Shown here: positions 36,921 to 45,900 of the stretch, one piece after another
How the letters are laid out: each line of letters starts with the position of its first letter
Numbering within the stretch: the first letter of the stretch is position 1
DNA from: an uncultured Anaerolineae bacterium
GTDB lineage: Bacteria; Chloroflexota; Anaerolineae; J036; Brachytrichaceae
Direction of reading: 5' to 3'
NCBI GenBank assembly: GCA_937927775.1
Contig: CALBEF010000001.1
Location: 1-63,554, forward strand
DNA length: 63,554 nt
Notes under the pieces: model-generated
Database searches by the model: none
What the model saw: the letters and a program-made list of their open reading frames with translations, nothing else
Told to the model about the DNA's origin: nothing
Position numbers and translations under genes: made by a program

Positions 36921-37787
36921 TTACGCTGGCGTCGCGCGCTTCAGCGACGACTTTGAGCGCGTCTCTTGCAGCTTGATGTCGGCCTGCCGCCGGTCCAGAA
37001 TGCTCATTGAAATCTCGATCACCTCGGCGGCTTCTTTCGGGGTCATGGTGCCCACAGTGACCATATCCTGCGGGCGGATGGTGTTCCACACGAAGGTCAA
37101 TCCCTGCAGCGGGCGCACCTGGCCGGCGGCCATCGGCTTGATTGTCATGACCGGCTTCTTTGCGTCGCGGATGATGCGACTGACCCAGTCTACTTCAACC
37201 TGCATGAGAAACCCCATGCTGTTGTAGATTGAGATGTAGGTCTCGACATCTGCGCCGGATTCGTCGGCGTACACGATCGCCTCCGGCATGTGCGTGCTCA
37301 GCCCCGGAATCATGCCGTGCGCGCGAATCAGCCGGCTCAATTGATCCATCCAGCGAATCTTGCGCGTGCAGCGGTCGATCAGCGCATCCGTCGTGCCCTG
37401 ATGCGGCATGCAAAATGTCGCGCCGTGCTTGGCCTGCTGAACCAGAATCTGCTCGACCGCGCCCTCGTCGAAGCCCTTCGCAGGCGTGTCGGGTGTGATG
37501 GGGAAGTGCGGGGTGGAGACAATGATGCAGCCCGTGCCCGTGCGGTCTTCGGCCTCGGCGATGGCGTCGGCCAGCGGGGGATGCTGGATCTGACCCATGA
37601 TAGTGTCGACGCCGGCGCGGAAGAACACTTCCAGAATATCGGCGATCTTCCTGCGGTCGGCGATATTCTCTTTGATGAAGTCGTCTTTGGCCGAGGTGGT
37701 GTGGCTCCAGCCAAGGAACCAGTTGGTGCCGATGATCATGCGCGAGAGCGAAACGCCCCCGACTTCGGTGCGCGGAAACTTATTCAT
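36921..37787 (-). CDS. Uncharacterised TIM-barrel protein, distantly aldo/keto reductase-like
   Basis: 288 residues. The N-terminus VGGVSLSRMIIGTNWFLGWSHT recalls the start of aldo/keto reductases, but the catalytic Tyr/Lys pattern is not clear. Conserved-looking patches: GVDTIMGQIQHPP, STPHFPITPDTPAKGFD, IPGLSTHMPEAIVYADE, KPVMTIKPMAAGQVRPLQG and VTVGTMTPKEAAEVIEIS. GGAGG 5 nt before the ATG. It neighbours a UroD-like protein and an epimerase, suggesting a catabolic role; I cannot name the reaction. Confidence 0.6.
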   Translation of the reverse strand: MNKFPRTEVGGVSLSRMIIGTNWFLGWSHTTSAKDDFIKENIADRRKIADILEVFFRAGVDTIMGQIQHPPLADAIAEAEDRTGTGCIIVSTPHFPITPDTPAKGFDEGAVEQILVQQAKHGATFCMPHQGTTDALIDRCTRKIRWMDQLSRLIRAHGMIPGLSTHMPEAIVYADESGADVETYISIYNSMGFLMQVEVDWVSRIIRDAKKPVMTIKPMAAGQVRPLQGLTFVWNTIRPQDMVTVGTMTPKEAAEVIEISMSILDRRQADIKLQETRSKSSLKRATPA

Positions 37788-37850
37788 GCTGCCTCCGGTT
37801 ATTGGGTGACTGCCAGACGGATTCCGTTTTGCGCATTGTAGTCTGCCCCG

Positions 37851-39086
37851 CTATCCGCCGGCCACTTGCATGGCGATCTCGGCCCACTTGAACAGCCGCT
37901 GCGGCTCGTAGCGCACCGTGCTGATGTCCTTCAGGATGATTTCGAGCGGGCAGCCGCGCTTTTCGCAGATCCGCCGGGTTGCGACCAGGTCGTCGCGCAC
38001 CATCTCCGTGTCGAAGCGATCCCACGCCAGGAAGGCCGGGTTTGGCTTGCGCGAGAACACATAGTCGTCGCCGATTTCGGCGGCCCCGCGTTCCTGGTTG
38101 GCCCAGGGACTCATCGACACTTTGCGCACGCCGGGGATCAGGCGCACTTCGTTCATCTTGCCGTCCAGCGGGTCGCAGCAGCCGTAATACACCAGGCCGA
38201 AGCGCGCGCAGATTTTGCCGGCGTAGTCCACCTCGAACTCTTTGAACATTTTTGGCGAGACGGTGGCGAACATCTGCGCCAGGCCGAACATCCACATGTC
38301 TTTGGCGCGCGGGCGGGCCGGGTCGTAGCCGGGCGCCGGCAACTCGTCGGTCCAGGCGCCGGTGCAGTGGATCAGGCTTTGCGGGCCGCACAGCAGCCCC
38401 TGGGTTTCCAACTGGTCGAGCATGGACAGATAGCCATCCGTCATGCGGCCAACCAGCGCGTGCATGTATTCGGGCCGGTCGATCAGCGTGAACAGCGCGT
38501 TTTCCACGCCCATCCACGTGCTGATGACATCCCACAACGACAGGTAAGGGTCGTAGCCCCATGCGCGCACCTCCAGCAGGCCGTCGAATAATTCATGGGC
38601 CACGGCCAGCCGGCGGGCTGTCTCAGCCTCGTCATGCCAGATCACGGGCCGGCGGATTTTCTCCAGGTCGTCCTCGGTCTGAAATTGATTGATGTACTGG
38701 TGGCCGACCACCGAGTTGGTCGGATCGGTCACGGCGGTATGCTCTTCGACCGTGACGCCGAAGCCGGAGTTGTGAACAGCTTTGGGCACGCGCACGAACG
38801 GCTCAACCACCATATCGACCGGGAAGTGTCGCCACTGGTAGAGTGTGCGCCGCAATTCGTCTTCGTACTGCCGGCATTCAGGATCCTCACAGCGCAGGGT
38901 CAGCTCGCCGTTGAAGTCCATCTCATTCCAGCACACCTGGTCGATCATCACCATGGGGCGTTCGGGCCGGCGCGCGTTGAGTTTGCGCCACAGGGCGCGC
39001 TTTTCTTCCTGAACCGGCAGGGCGGCAATTTCGGCCACCTGCGCGGCCAGCTTCCGAATAATGGCCACATCCTGTTTGTTAATCAT
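37851..39086 (-). CDS. Uroporphyrinogen decarboxylase-like protein (UroD superfamily)
   Basis: 411 residues. The overall pattern fits the UroD/methyltransferase A superfamily (PVDMVVEPFVRVP, WGYDPYLSLWDVISTWMGVENALFTLIDRPEYMHALV, YYGCCDPLDG). A cysteine pair in GCCD could bind zinc as in cobamide methyltransferases, but no corrinoid protein is nearby. It is not the haem-pathway HemE: the usual N-terminal RPVWxMRQAG is absent. Such proteins are common in catabolic clusters with sugar epimerases, function unknown. Confidence 0.65.
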   Translation of the reverse strand: MINKQDVAIIRKLAAQVAEIAALPVQEEKRALWRKLNARRPERPMVMIDQVCWNEMDFNGELTLRCEDPECRQYEDELRRTLYQWRHFPVDMVVEPFVRVPKAVHNSGFGVTVEEHTAVTDPTNSVVGHQYINQFQTEDDLEKIRRPVIWHDEAETARRLAVAHELFDGLLEVRAWGYDPYLSLWDVISTWMGVENALFTLIDRPEYMHALVGRMTDGYLSMLDQLETQGLLCGPQSLIHCTGAWTDELPAPGYDPARPRAKDMWMFGLAQMFATVSPKMFKEFEVDYAGKICARFGLVYYGCCDPLDGKMNEVRLIPGVRKVSMSPWANQERGAAEIGDDYVFSRKPNPAFLAWDRFDTEMVRDDLVATRRICEKRGCPLEIILKDISTVRYEPQRLFKWAEIAMQVAGG

Positions 39087-39156
39087 GAGTGGGTGCTTCC
39101 TGTCAAAGGGTGTGTCTGCGCTTGCACTGTATCACCCACTCACAGATCAGACAACT

Positions 39157-40845
39157 TCAGAAGAACGTGGCGATCTCCGCGTAAATCTTGTTGATGTTGT
39201 CGGGGGTGCTGTCGTACTGCTTGCCGCCGGTCGCTTCGGCCATTTGTTTCAGCACCTCTTTGTCCGCGTCGTCCCCAAAGGCGATGGTGAACAGCTTGAT
39301 GGCGGCGCCGCCTTCCTCGCCGGCGTCGCTGATGGCGGCAATGGCATCGTCGAGCGTCGCCCTTGAAGCAGTGTCCATGCCGTCGCTCAACACCACAATG
39401 GCGCGGATGTGGTTGGGATCGCCGTTCTCCTTCATGCTCTGGTGGGCGGCGATCACCGCGTCGTACAGCGTGGTGTTGCCGCCCTCGATGATGCCGGAGA
39501 CGCGCCGCGTCAGTTCGGCGCGCTTGTCGCTGAGCGGCGACAGTGGCGTTAACGGTATGACCTGGCTGGCAAACGTGATGACTTGCAGCCGGTCGCGGTC
39601 GCCGAGCAGATCAATGAACTGGGTGAGGCTGGCGCGCGCGCTGGAGATCTTGTCGCCTCTCATGCTGCCCGACACATCGATCAATGCCGCCACGTCCACC
39701 GGCTTTTTCGTCTGCCGCCACAATTGCTGGGTTGCTTGGATCACCTGCGCCGCCGGCACTTCCAGCACGGTCTGCGGTTGCGCCGGATCGACGCCATGCT
39801 GCGCGTCGAGCGGCGCGCCCAGCGCGATCGAGGGGTCAGCCGGTCGGAATCCCAGTTCGATTGCGCGCAGTTGTTGCGGCCGGTCGAGCAGGAACTTCTC
39901 GAAGGCTTGCGCAGCCGATTTTTGCGCTTCTGTGACCCACGGCGCATTGAGCACGATGTAGGGGTTGTTTGTCCAGAACGTGCCTTCCTTCGGGTAGATG
40001 GCGACTACCGGCAACTGCGCGCTCTGGCCGGCCAGGCGTTTCTTCTCCTGCGCCACGATCAGGTTTTCGTACAGCACTGCCGCGCTCAGGTAGGATGGGC
40101 CGCGCTCGAACATGCGCTCGCCAAAGAAGCCGGTGCTCGATCCGTAGTGGATGATGCTGCGCTCGACCTGTTCCATGAACGCGCGCAATTCCGGTCGGGC
40201 CAGATCGTCCTGCGTCAGCCCGCGTTGCTTGCCGGCGCCGGCGTAGGCGATCGCCAGAATCGATACGATCCCGCTGTTGCTGAAGTCGGGGTGCGTGTGG
40301 CCGAATTTAAACCGGCCCCATTCCGGGTAGCCATACTCGGCCCAGCCCTTGTCGGATGTGGCCAGCGCGGCGATGTCGGCCCAGCCGATGGGCTTCTGCG
40401 GCCAGCCCAGCGCTTCAGCCATCGCGCGCCACATCGCAATCACCACCGGGCTGAGCACCAGATCGTTGGGCTTGCCCACCACCAGGTCGCCGGAGCGGGT
40501 CTTGCGCCATTCGGCGTTGGCGACCGGGATGTACACGGACGACGCCGGACTCCACACCACCGGCTTCATACGCTCTTCCAGAATAGCGCGCACCGACTCG
40601 ATCGATCCCATCGGCGTGGCTTCGATCACGATGGTCGCGCCGTCTGGCGTGGTGTGTCGCGCAGCGTTGTACTCGGCCACCAGCGGCTCCAGCCATTCCC
40701 GCTTTTCGGACCCGTACAGGATGCTGACCGTGACGGTGTTTGCGCCAAACAAGCTGCCCGGGCCGGGTGATCCGCCCTCGCACGCCGTCAGCAACAGGCT
40801 TGCCGCGATCAGGCCGGGTATCGCGCGTCGCATTAGGTTCTTCAT
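39157..40845 (-). CDS. Solute-binding domain fused to a VWA domain, lipoprotein
   Basis: 562 residues. Lipobox LLTAC (C22); residues ~35-340 form a periplasmic-binding-protein-like domain (VTVSILYGSEKREWLEPLVAEYNAA); the C-terminal ~200 residues are a von Willebrand A domain with the MIDAS motif DVSGSMRG and a late SDGMD. The binding part is clearly related to the next gene. It lies 27 bp after that gene's stop and has GGAGG upstream, so the two are one operon. A metal-dependent contact between the binding protein and a partner is plausible; the ligand is unknown. Confidence 0.82.
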   Translation of the reverse strand: MKNLMRRAIPGLIAASLLLTACEGGSPGPGSLFGANTVTVSILYGSEKREWLEPLVAEYNAARHTTPDGATIVIEATPMGSIESVRAILEERMKPVVWSPASSVYIPVANAEWRKTRSGDLVVGKPNDLVLSPVVIAMWRAMAEALGWPQKPIGWADIAALATSDKGWAEYGYPEWGRFKFGHTHPDFSNSGIVSILAIAYAGAGKQRGLTQDDLARPELRAFMEQVERSIIHYGSSTGFFGERMFERGPSYLSAAVLYENLIVAQEKKRLAGQSAQLPVVAIYPKEGTFWTNNPYIVLNAPWVTEAQKSAAQAFEKFLLDRPQQLRAIELGFRPADPSIALGAPLDAQHGVDPAQPQTVLEVPAAQVIQATQQLWRQTKKPVDVAALIDVSGSMRGDKISSARASLTQFIDLLGDRDRLQVITFASQVIPLTPLSPLSDKRAELTRRVSGIIEGGNTTLYDAVIAAHQSMKENGDPNHIRAIVVLSDGMDTASRATLDDAIAAISDAGEEGGAAIKLFTIAFGDDADKEVLKQMAEATGGKQYDSTPDNINKIYAEIATFF

Positions 40846-40872
40846 GATGCGTTGCCTCCTCGGTGTCTGCGC

Positions 40873-42036
40873 TTACTTCTGCGCGTTGCGCGACCAGAAG
40901 TCGAGCAATGTGTTCAGCACGCTGCCGGGCGGCGTCTCGACCTGTCTGGGCAGATCGATGCGCAGCCCATTGGCCGCGTAGCGTGTGAATGGGCCGTCGG
41001 CCCGGTCGAGCGGGATGGATGGATCGACCGGCCGATAACCGTGTTTGTTGAGCGCCAGCTCCTGCGCCGGGCGCGACAACAGGAAATCGACAAAGATCCG
41101 GGCGGCGCGCGCTTTCTCCGGCGTCACCCAGTCCGCCGACAGCGCGCAGAAGGGATGATCGCTCATCAGCGTCACCGGAGGGTAATACACGCGCAGCTCG
41201 CCATAGCGCCCGGCGGCATTGGCGGCCTGCTCGATCGCCACCGACTCGTAGACGGCCACCAGGTCGTACATGCTGGGACCGTATGCCACGATGTCTTTCA
41301 TGTAATTGCCGGTGCTGTCCCCGAACTGCGAGATGGACTGCTCGATTTCGAGGAACCACTTCTGGTAGCCGGGGTTGGAGAGGATGTCCGCCGAAGTCAG
41401 CCCGCCGGTTTTGCCAAAGTAGTCATACGTCATCAGCAAAATGGTTTGCAGGCCGCTGTTCGAGCGCAGCGGGTCGGTGTGGCCGAACTTGACGTAGCCC
41501 CATTCCGGCCGGCCAAGCGTCTCCCAGCCGCGCGGGTCAGAGACCGCGTTGTGCAGCCGTTTCCACAGGTCGTCGGGCGCCTGACCGCCCCACAACACAT
41601 CGGCGCGCTCCTGCCAGGCCACCAGCACCAGCGGCGTGCTGAGCGTGGGCCGGCACAGGTTCGGGTCGTTGGCGCGCACGATTGGCCGGCCAAACTTGCC
41701 GGCCGACATGTCTTCGAGAATCGATGCCTGCAACGAACTGGCCGGGCTGATCAGATCCGGCTTCTCCGCGCCGTCCAGCACGGCCAGATACATCTCGCGC
41801 GATCCCATCTTCTTCAACTTGAGCCGGATGGGGCGGCCATCAATTTGCGGGCGCGCGGCCTCGAACTGGGGCGCTATCTCATTCAGCCAGCCCTCTTTCT
41901 CGGTGGAGTACAGGATCGAGAGTTCGATGGGAGGGCCGGAGGCCAGTTGGAGCGTGCGAACGGCGCCCACCCCGACGACGATGAGGATGGCGAGACCGAC
42001 AATGGACCCAAAGACCAACGCGCGTTGGCGGTTCAT
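40873..42036 (-). CDS. Membrane-anchored solute-binding protein
   Basis: 387 residues. One N-terminal membrane anchor (about 8-27) without a lipobox, then a binding domain starting IELSILYSTEKEGWLNEIAPQFEAA, parallel to the VWA fusion downstream (shared WGRFKFGHT/WGYVKFGHT, SNSG and HPF/NPY patches). AGGAG precedes the ATG. The upstream region (42188-42255) carries TTAA-type boxes and a TACAAA -10 exactly 15 bp from the last box, hinting at phosphate control. No permease is adjacent, unusual for an ABC-type binding protein. Confidence 0.8.
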   Translation of the reverse strand: MNRQRALVFGSIVGLAILIVVGVGAVRTLQLASGPPIELSILYSTEKEGWLNEIAPQFEAARPQIDGRPIRLKLKKMGSREMYLAVLDGAEKPDLISPASSLQASILEDMSAGKFGRPIVRANDPNLCRPTLSTPLVLVAWQERADVLWGGQAPDDLWKRLHNAVSDPRGWETLGRPEWGYVKFGHTDPLRSNSGLQTILLMTYDYFGKTGGLTSADILSNPGYQKWFLEIEQSISQFGDSTGNYMKDIVAYGPSMYDLVAVYESVAIEQAANAAGRYGELRVYYPPVTLMSDHPFCALSADWVTPEKARAARIFVDFLLSRPAQELALNKHGYRPVDPSIPLDRADGPFTRYAANGLRIDLPRQVETPPGSVLNTLLDFWSRNAQK

Positions 42037-42187
42037 GGTTGCTCCTTAGCGCATGGGCTGTGTTGTGACTTGAGTGACAGACCTTATTGCTTCGTTGTGT
42101 GTTCGCGCTTCAGTCCAGAGTGATAGCCGGATGGCGCGACGATGCCGGTCAACGGCCTGACTTCTGGCCGAGCATTTGCGCCACCTG

Positions 42188-42272
42188 TTTGTACATCGGC
42201 CTGGTTAACATTTGTTTAACCCGCCGATAACGAGGCACGCTTAACAGGCGCTTAAACGGCTGCGCGTACAGT
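42188..42272. promoter_or_regulatory. Pho-like box cluster with divergent -10 elements
   Basis: TTAA/ATAA cores at 42205, 42216 and 42227, spaced 11 bp apart, and at 42241 and 42252, again 11 bp. Plus-strand TACAGT (42267-42272) starts 15 bp after the last TTAA; minus-strand TACAAA (42193-42188) lies 15 bp from the first TTAA in the other direction. This pattern resembles tandem PhoB/PhoP/SphR sites that replace the -35 box. Confidence 0.65.
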
Positions 42273-42275
42273 TTA

Positions 42276-42467
42276 GTGTCATTGAGCAATTTCACTGTTC
42301 TTTTCAGGTTGACTCGTCCCCTGCGTCGTCTGGCGACTCGCTGCGCCGACAGCATGGCTGCCTGGCGCAGCCGGCTTGTCGCGGCCTTTGCCGCCCTGGC
42401 AGCCGGCCCTGTCCCTTCCGAGGCCGGCGACCTCTACATCCCGCTCGACGAGATCGTGCTGAAGTAA
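42276..42467 (+). CDS. Possible small protein downstream of Pho-like boxes
   Basis: 63 residues from GTG 42276, or 61 from the in-frame TTG at 42282, which lies 9 nt after the TACAGT -10. The sequence is arginine-rich first, then AAWRSRLVAAFAALAAGPVP and an acidic end (EAGDLYIPLDEIVLK). No family recognised and no Shine-Dalgarno. It could be a leaderless small gene, or a leftover of a longer gene. The stretch 42037-42275 contains the promoter region and no other gene. Confidence 0.3.
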   Translation: MSLSNFTVLFRLTRPLRRLATRCADSMAAWRSRLVAAFAALAAGPVPSEAGDLYIPLDEIVLK

Positions 42468-42501
42468 GCGCGCTATGAGCGCGCTGTGAGCGCGCGCGCT
42501 G

Positions 42502-43317
42502 TCAGCTTGCCAGAAATGGCAGCGCCAGCGCGGCCTGAACTTCCGGCTCCAGAAAATGCCCCGCTTTGTGTATCACGTGAATGGCTGCCTGTGGGTATTG
42601 CGAGGACAGGTTGCGGCGCTCGGAGAGAGTGAACATCGGGTCGCGCTCGCCAAGCAGAATCAGCACGCTATCGGGTGACGTCCGCGCGCCGGTGTTGTCC
42701 GGCTGTTGTCGCAGAAATTCGGCCGCAGCCAGCAGCCGGCACACCAGTGTTTGCGCGTTGAACGCTGATCGCAGTTCGCTCATCGAAGCGGCCAGGCAGC
42801 TCGGACTCAGTCTGCCATGTCGCTCCGATCGGGCGCGCCGGCGCATGGCAGCTTTCACGGCCTCTGCCGAGAGGAAAGTCGCAAAGCGCGCCAGCATACG
42901 CGCGCGCCGCAGAGGTTCGTTGTTGGGCGCTGTGGTGGTCGTCAGGATCAGCCGGCCGACCCGATGGGGATACTGCCGGGCCAGGCATTGCGCCACCATG
43001 CCGCCATAGGACGAGCCGAACACGTGCGCCCTCTGGATGTTTTCGGCGTTCAGGATGGCGATGAGGCCATCGGCCAACTGCGCCATGCGGCGGGCCGGCG
43101 GATAGCTGGGCAGGACAACGCGGTGGCTGGCCTGCAGCGCCTCGGCAAGTCGAAACGCCAGTTCGCCCTTGCCATGAATGCCGGGCAGCACCAGCACGCA
43201 GGAATCGCCAGACCCCACCATGCGATACTCCCACCTCATGCCGCCGGCCAGAATGAACCTCGGCTTATGCGTCGCGCGGAAGCGCTCCAGATGCTGCTGT
43301 GCGCTGAAGTTGTTCAT
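42502..43317 (-). CDS. Alpha/beta hydrolase
   Basis: 271 residues. Nucleophile elbow GSSYGG, an oxyanion-side VLPGIHGKGE, an acid near LGERDPMF and a final His in KAGHFLEPE complete the triad. No signal peptide. It is divergent from the P-type ATPase gene across a 111-bp spacer that contains TTAA boxes; a TAACCT -10 lies 15 bp from the nearest box on this strand. Substrate (lipid ester, for example) unknown. Confidence 0.85.
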   Translation of the reverse strand: MNNFSAQQHLERFRATHKPRFILAGGMRWEYRMVGSGDSCVLVLPGIHGKGELAFRLAEALQASHRVVLPSYPPARRMAQLADGLIAILNAENIQRAHVFGSSYGGMVAQCLARQYPHRVGRLILTTTTAPNNEPLRRARMLARFATFLSAEAVKAAMRRRARSERHGRLSPSCLAASMSELRSAFNAQTLVCRLLAAAEFLRQQPDNTGARTSPDSVLILLGERDPMFTLSERRNLSSQYPQAAIHVIHKAGHFLEPEVQAALALPFLAS

Positions 43318-43350
43318 GATTGCGCTGCCATTCCGACAACCTTCAGCGCC

Positions 43351-43421
43351 AGGTTAGTCCGGCTGTGTTAACCGCCATGGGCGCGCGGGTTAATTCAGCG
43401 TTAAACGCCGCTGCGTACACT
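43351..43421. promoter_or_regulatory. Pho-like boxes between the hydrolase and P-type ATPase genes
   Basis: TTAA cores at 43368, 43390 (22 bp) and 43401 (11 bp). Plus strand: TACACT (43416-43421) 15 bp after the last TTAA. Minus strand: TAACCT (43356-43351) 15 bp from the first. It could control both genes. Confidence 0.65.
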
Positions 43422-43428
43422 CACCCGC

Positions 43429-45900
43429 GTGACTACATCGGAGACAGTTTGGAGCCGGCGTGGACTGACGGAGGCCGAAGCGCAGGCGCGCGCCCTGCGC
43501 GGCGAACGCAATATCGCTCCTGTCAGCGGCGGGCGCAGCGCGTGGGAGATCGTCCGCGACAACGTCTTCACCGTCTTCAATATCGTTCTCTTTGCCACCC
43601 TGGCCGCTTTGCTGGCGCTGGGCATGGCCGCCCCGGAGACGCGCCGTATGGTCATTGCCGACGCCGTCACCTCCGGCGGCGCCGTCTGGCTGAACATGCT
43701 CATCGGCCTCATCCAGGAGCTGTACGCCAAACGCAAGCTTGATCGGCTGGCAGTCTTGCATGCCGGCGCAGCCCGCGTTTACCGCGACGGCCAGGCCCGC
43801 GCAATTCCTTTTGACCAGATCGTTGTCGGCGACGAGATCGAACTGCATCCCGGCGATCGCGTCCCCGTTGATGGCCCGCTGCTCGTCGCGCAGGCGCTTG
43901 AAGTCAATGAATCTCTGCTCACCGGCGAGTCGGAGAGCGTGCAGCGCGCGCCCGGCGACACGCTGCTCAGCGGTTCATTTTGCGTGGCCGGGCGCGGCGT
44001 GATGCGCGCAGAGCAGATCGGCGCGGCCAGCTATGCCAGTCGCCTGGCGGCAACCGCGCGCCGGCACAAAAGCAATCTCACCCCGCTGCAAAACGCGCTC
44101 AAGCTCATCATCGAACTGCTGGTGGCGCTCATGCTGCTTATCAGCGCCCTGCAACTGGCTGCCGCGTCGCTCGGCGGTCTGTCCGCCCTTCAGACGATGC
44201 GGCAGGTCACCGTCATTGTCACCAGTTTCGTGCCTTCCGGCCTGATTCTGGCCGTGTCGGTGTCGTTGAGTGTGGGGGCGCTGCGCATCAGCCGGCTCAA
44301 CACGCTCGTTCAACGCATCAACGCCATCGAGAGCATGGGTCATCTCACCGTGTTGTGCATTGACAAAACCGGCACGCTCACCGAGAACCGCCTGGCCGTG
44401 CGGGCTGTGCTGCCGCTGAATGGCGCACCGCCGGACACGGCGCGTCGCCGTCTGGCCGACTACGTATTCAATTCGTCCTCACAGAACAGCACAACGGCGG
44501 CTCTCGCGCAGTTCACCGCACCAGCGCCAGTTGCGCGCGCCGTGCTGGCCGAAGTCCCGTTCAATTCAACCCGCAAATGGGGCGCGCTTTCTCTGGCGGG
44601 CAGCGACGCGCGCGATGCGCCCTGCACCGTAATCGTGGGCGCGCCGGAAGTGGTGCTGCCGCGCAACTCATCCGACCCTGCCGCCTGGCAACAAGTCGAG
44701 CAACTGGCCGGCGAGGGCCTGCGCGTCATGGCGCTGGCAACCCTGCCGGTTGAGCTGCGACTAAACGGCCCTGCCCCTTCTGACCCCGCGCTCTCGCTCG
44801 ATGCCATTGCGTCGAACCGGCAGGCGCTGGCCCTGATCGCCATCGAAGATCGCCCGCGCGCAGACATTGCTGCGACGGTGGCGGCTTTTCAACGTCTGGG
44901 GGTGCGGATTGTCGTCATCTCCGGCGATCACGAAGCGACGGTGCGCGCGGTAGCGGCACGCGCCGGGCTGCCGGCGGACACGGTGTTGAATGGGGCGGCG
45001 CTGGCCGGCATGAGCCAGACCGAATTCGACGCTGTGGTCAGCCGGGTGAATCTGTTCGCGCGCGTCACGCCCGATGTCAAACGTGCCATCGTCGCCTCCC
45101 TGCGGCGGCGCGGCGACTACGTTGCCATGGTGGGCGACGGGGTGAACGACGTGCCGGCGCTCAAGGAGGCGCGCCTCGGCATTGCGATGAACGACGGCGC
45201 GCAAATCGCCAGAGATGTGTCTGATTTAGTGCTGCTTGACAATGCGCTTTCCACCTTGCCGCGCGCGCTGGAAGAAGGCCGGCGCATCACCCAGCGCATC
45301 TATGCCGCTTGTCGCGTCTACATGACCAAAAACGCGGCCACGGTGCTGGCGATTCTGTTCGCTGCGCTGGCCGGCCTGCCGTTCCCCATCGAGCCGAGGC
45401 AAATGAGCTGGCTGACGACGCTTGTCGTGGGCATTCCGTGCACGGCGCTGGCGTTTGGTCTGATTCGGCCCCTGCACACGCGCTCGTTTGTGCGCGGTGT
45501 GCTGTGGCGGTCGATGCTGGCCGGCCTGATCAGCGCCATCGCATCCGTCATTCCTTTCCTGATCAGCTTTGCCGTCACTCCCGACGCGCGGGCGGCGCGG
45601 ACGGTGTTCATTCTGTCTGCGATGCATATGTCGGCGCATGTGCTGTGGGATGCGCTGGGCGTGTCAGTGTTCAATCCAGGCAGTGTGCGCAAGCGGTGGC
45701 ATGTCTTTGTGTTTGGATTGGCGTTGCTCATGGTGGGCGTGGCCGGCGTGCCGTTGTTGCCGGCGTTTCTCGACGCTGCGCCGCTGGCTGCATGGCAATG
45801 GGCTATTGCCGTTGTCTTGCCGCTGGCTGGGGCGCTCGCGCTGCGCGATTGGACGCGCAGTGTTTTTGCGCGCCGGCTGGCTGCCTTGTTGCTATCCTGA
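43429..45900 (+). CDS. Cation-transporting P-type ATPase (CtpE-like)
   Basis: 823 residues. Actuator TGES (166-169), phosphorylated D312 in [11 protein letters not shown], hinge [11 protein letters not shown], and about ten membrane helices. The N-terminus [17 protein letters not shown] and NVFTVFN match mycobacterial CtpE-type calcium ATPases. In helix M4, VPSGL stands where CtpE/SERCA-type pumps have PEGL, so the metal-binding Glu is replaced by Ser and ion choice is open. The start is GTG, 7 nt after the -10 TACACT and without Shine-Dalgarno, so translation is probably leaderless. The stop overlaps the convergent glycosyltransferase gene by 9 bp. Confidence 0.88.
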   Translation: MTTSETVWSRRGLTEAEAQARALRGERNIAPVSGGRSAWEIVRDNVFTVFNIVLFATLAALLALGMAAPETRRMVIADAVTSGGAVWLNMLIGLIQELYAKRKLDRLAVLHAGAARVYRDGQARAIPFDQIVVGDEIELHPGDRVPVDGPLLVAQALEVNESLLTGESESVQRAPGDTLLSGSFCVAGRGVMRAEQIGAASYASRLAATARRHKSNLTPLQNALKLIIELLVALMLLISALQLAAASLGGLSALQTMRQVTVIVTSFVPSGLILAVSVSLSVGALRISRLNTLVQRINAIESMGHLTVLCIDKTGTLTENRLAVRAVLPLNGAPPDTARRRLADYVFNSSSQNSTTAALAQFTAPAPVARAVLAEVPFNSTRKWGALSLAGSDARDAPCTVIVGAPEVVLPRNSSDPAAWQQVEQLAGEGLRVMALATLPVELRLNGPAPSDPALSLDAIASNRQALALIAIEDRPRADIAATVAAFQRLGVRIVVISGDHEATVRAVAARAGLPADTVLNGAALAGMSQTEFDAVVSRVNLFARVTPDVKRAIVASLRRRGDYVAMVGDGVNDVPALKEARLGIAMNDGAQIARDVSDLVLLDNALSTLPRALEEGRRITQRIYAACRVYMTKNAATVLAILFAALAGLPFPIEPRQMSWLTTLVVGIPCTALAFGLIRPLHTRSFVRGVLWRSMLAGLISAIASVIPFLISFAVTPDARAARTVFILSAMHMSAHVLWDALGVSVFNPGSVRKRWHVFVFGLALLMVGVAGVPLLPAFLDAAPLAAWQWAIAVVLPLAGALALRDWTRSVFARRLAALLLS

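Noticed and set aside
35110..37227. 705-codon plus-strand open frame opposite an SDR and the epimerase gene
   Set aside because: It mirrors well-recognised genes on the minus strand, has no family features, and long antisense frames are expected at this GC content.
42061..42080. Possible Rex operator (TTGTGACTTGAGTGACAG)
   Set aside because: The right half does not match TCACAA; no other Rex-like site supports it.
42149..42355. 68-codon minus-strand frame upstream of the solute-binding protein
   Set aside because: It is the Pho-like box region read as protein (very Arg/Lys rich); no start signal.
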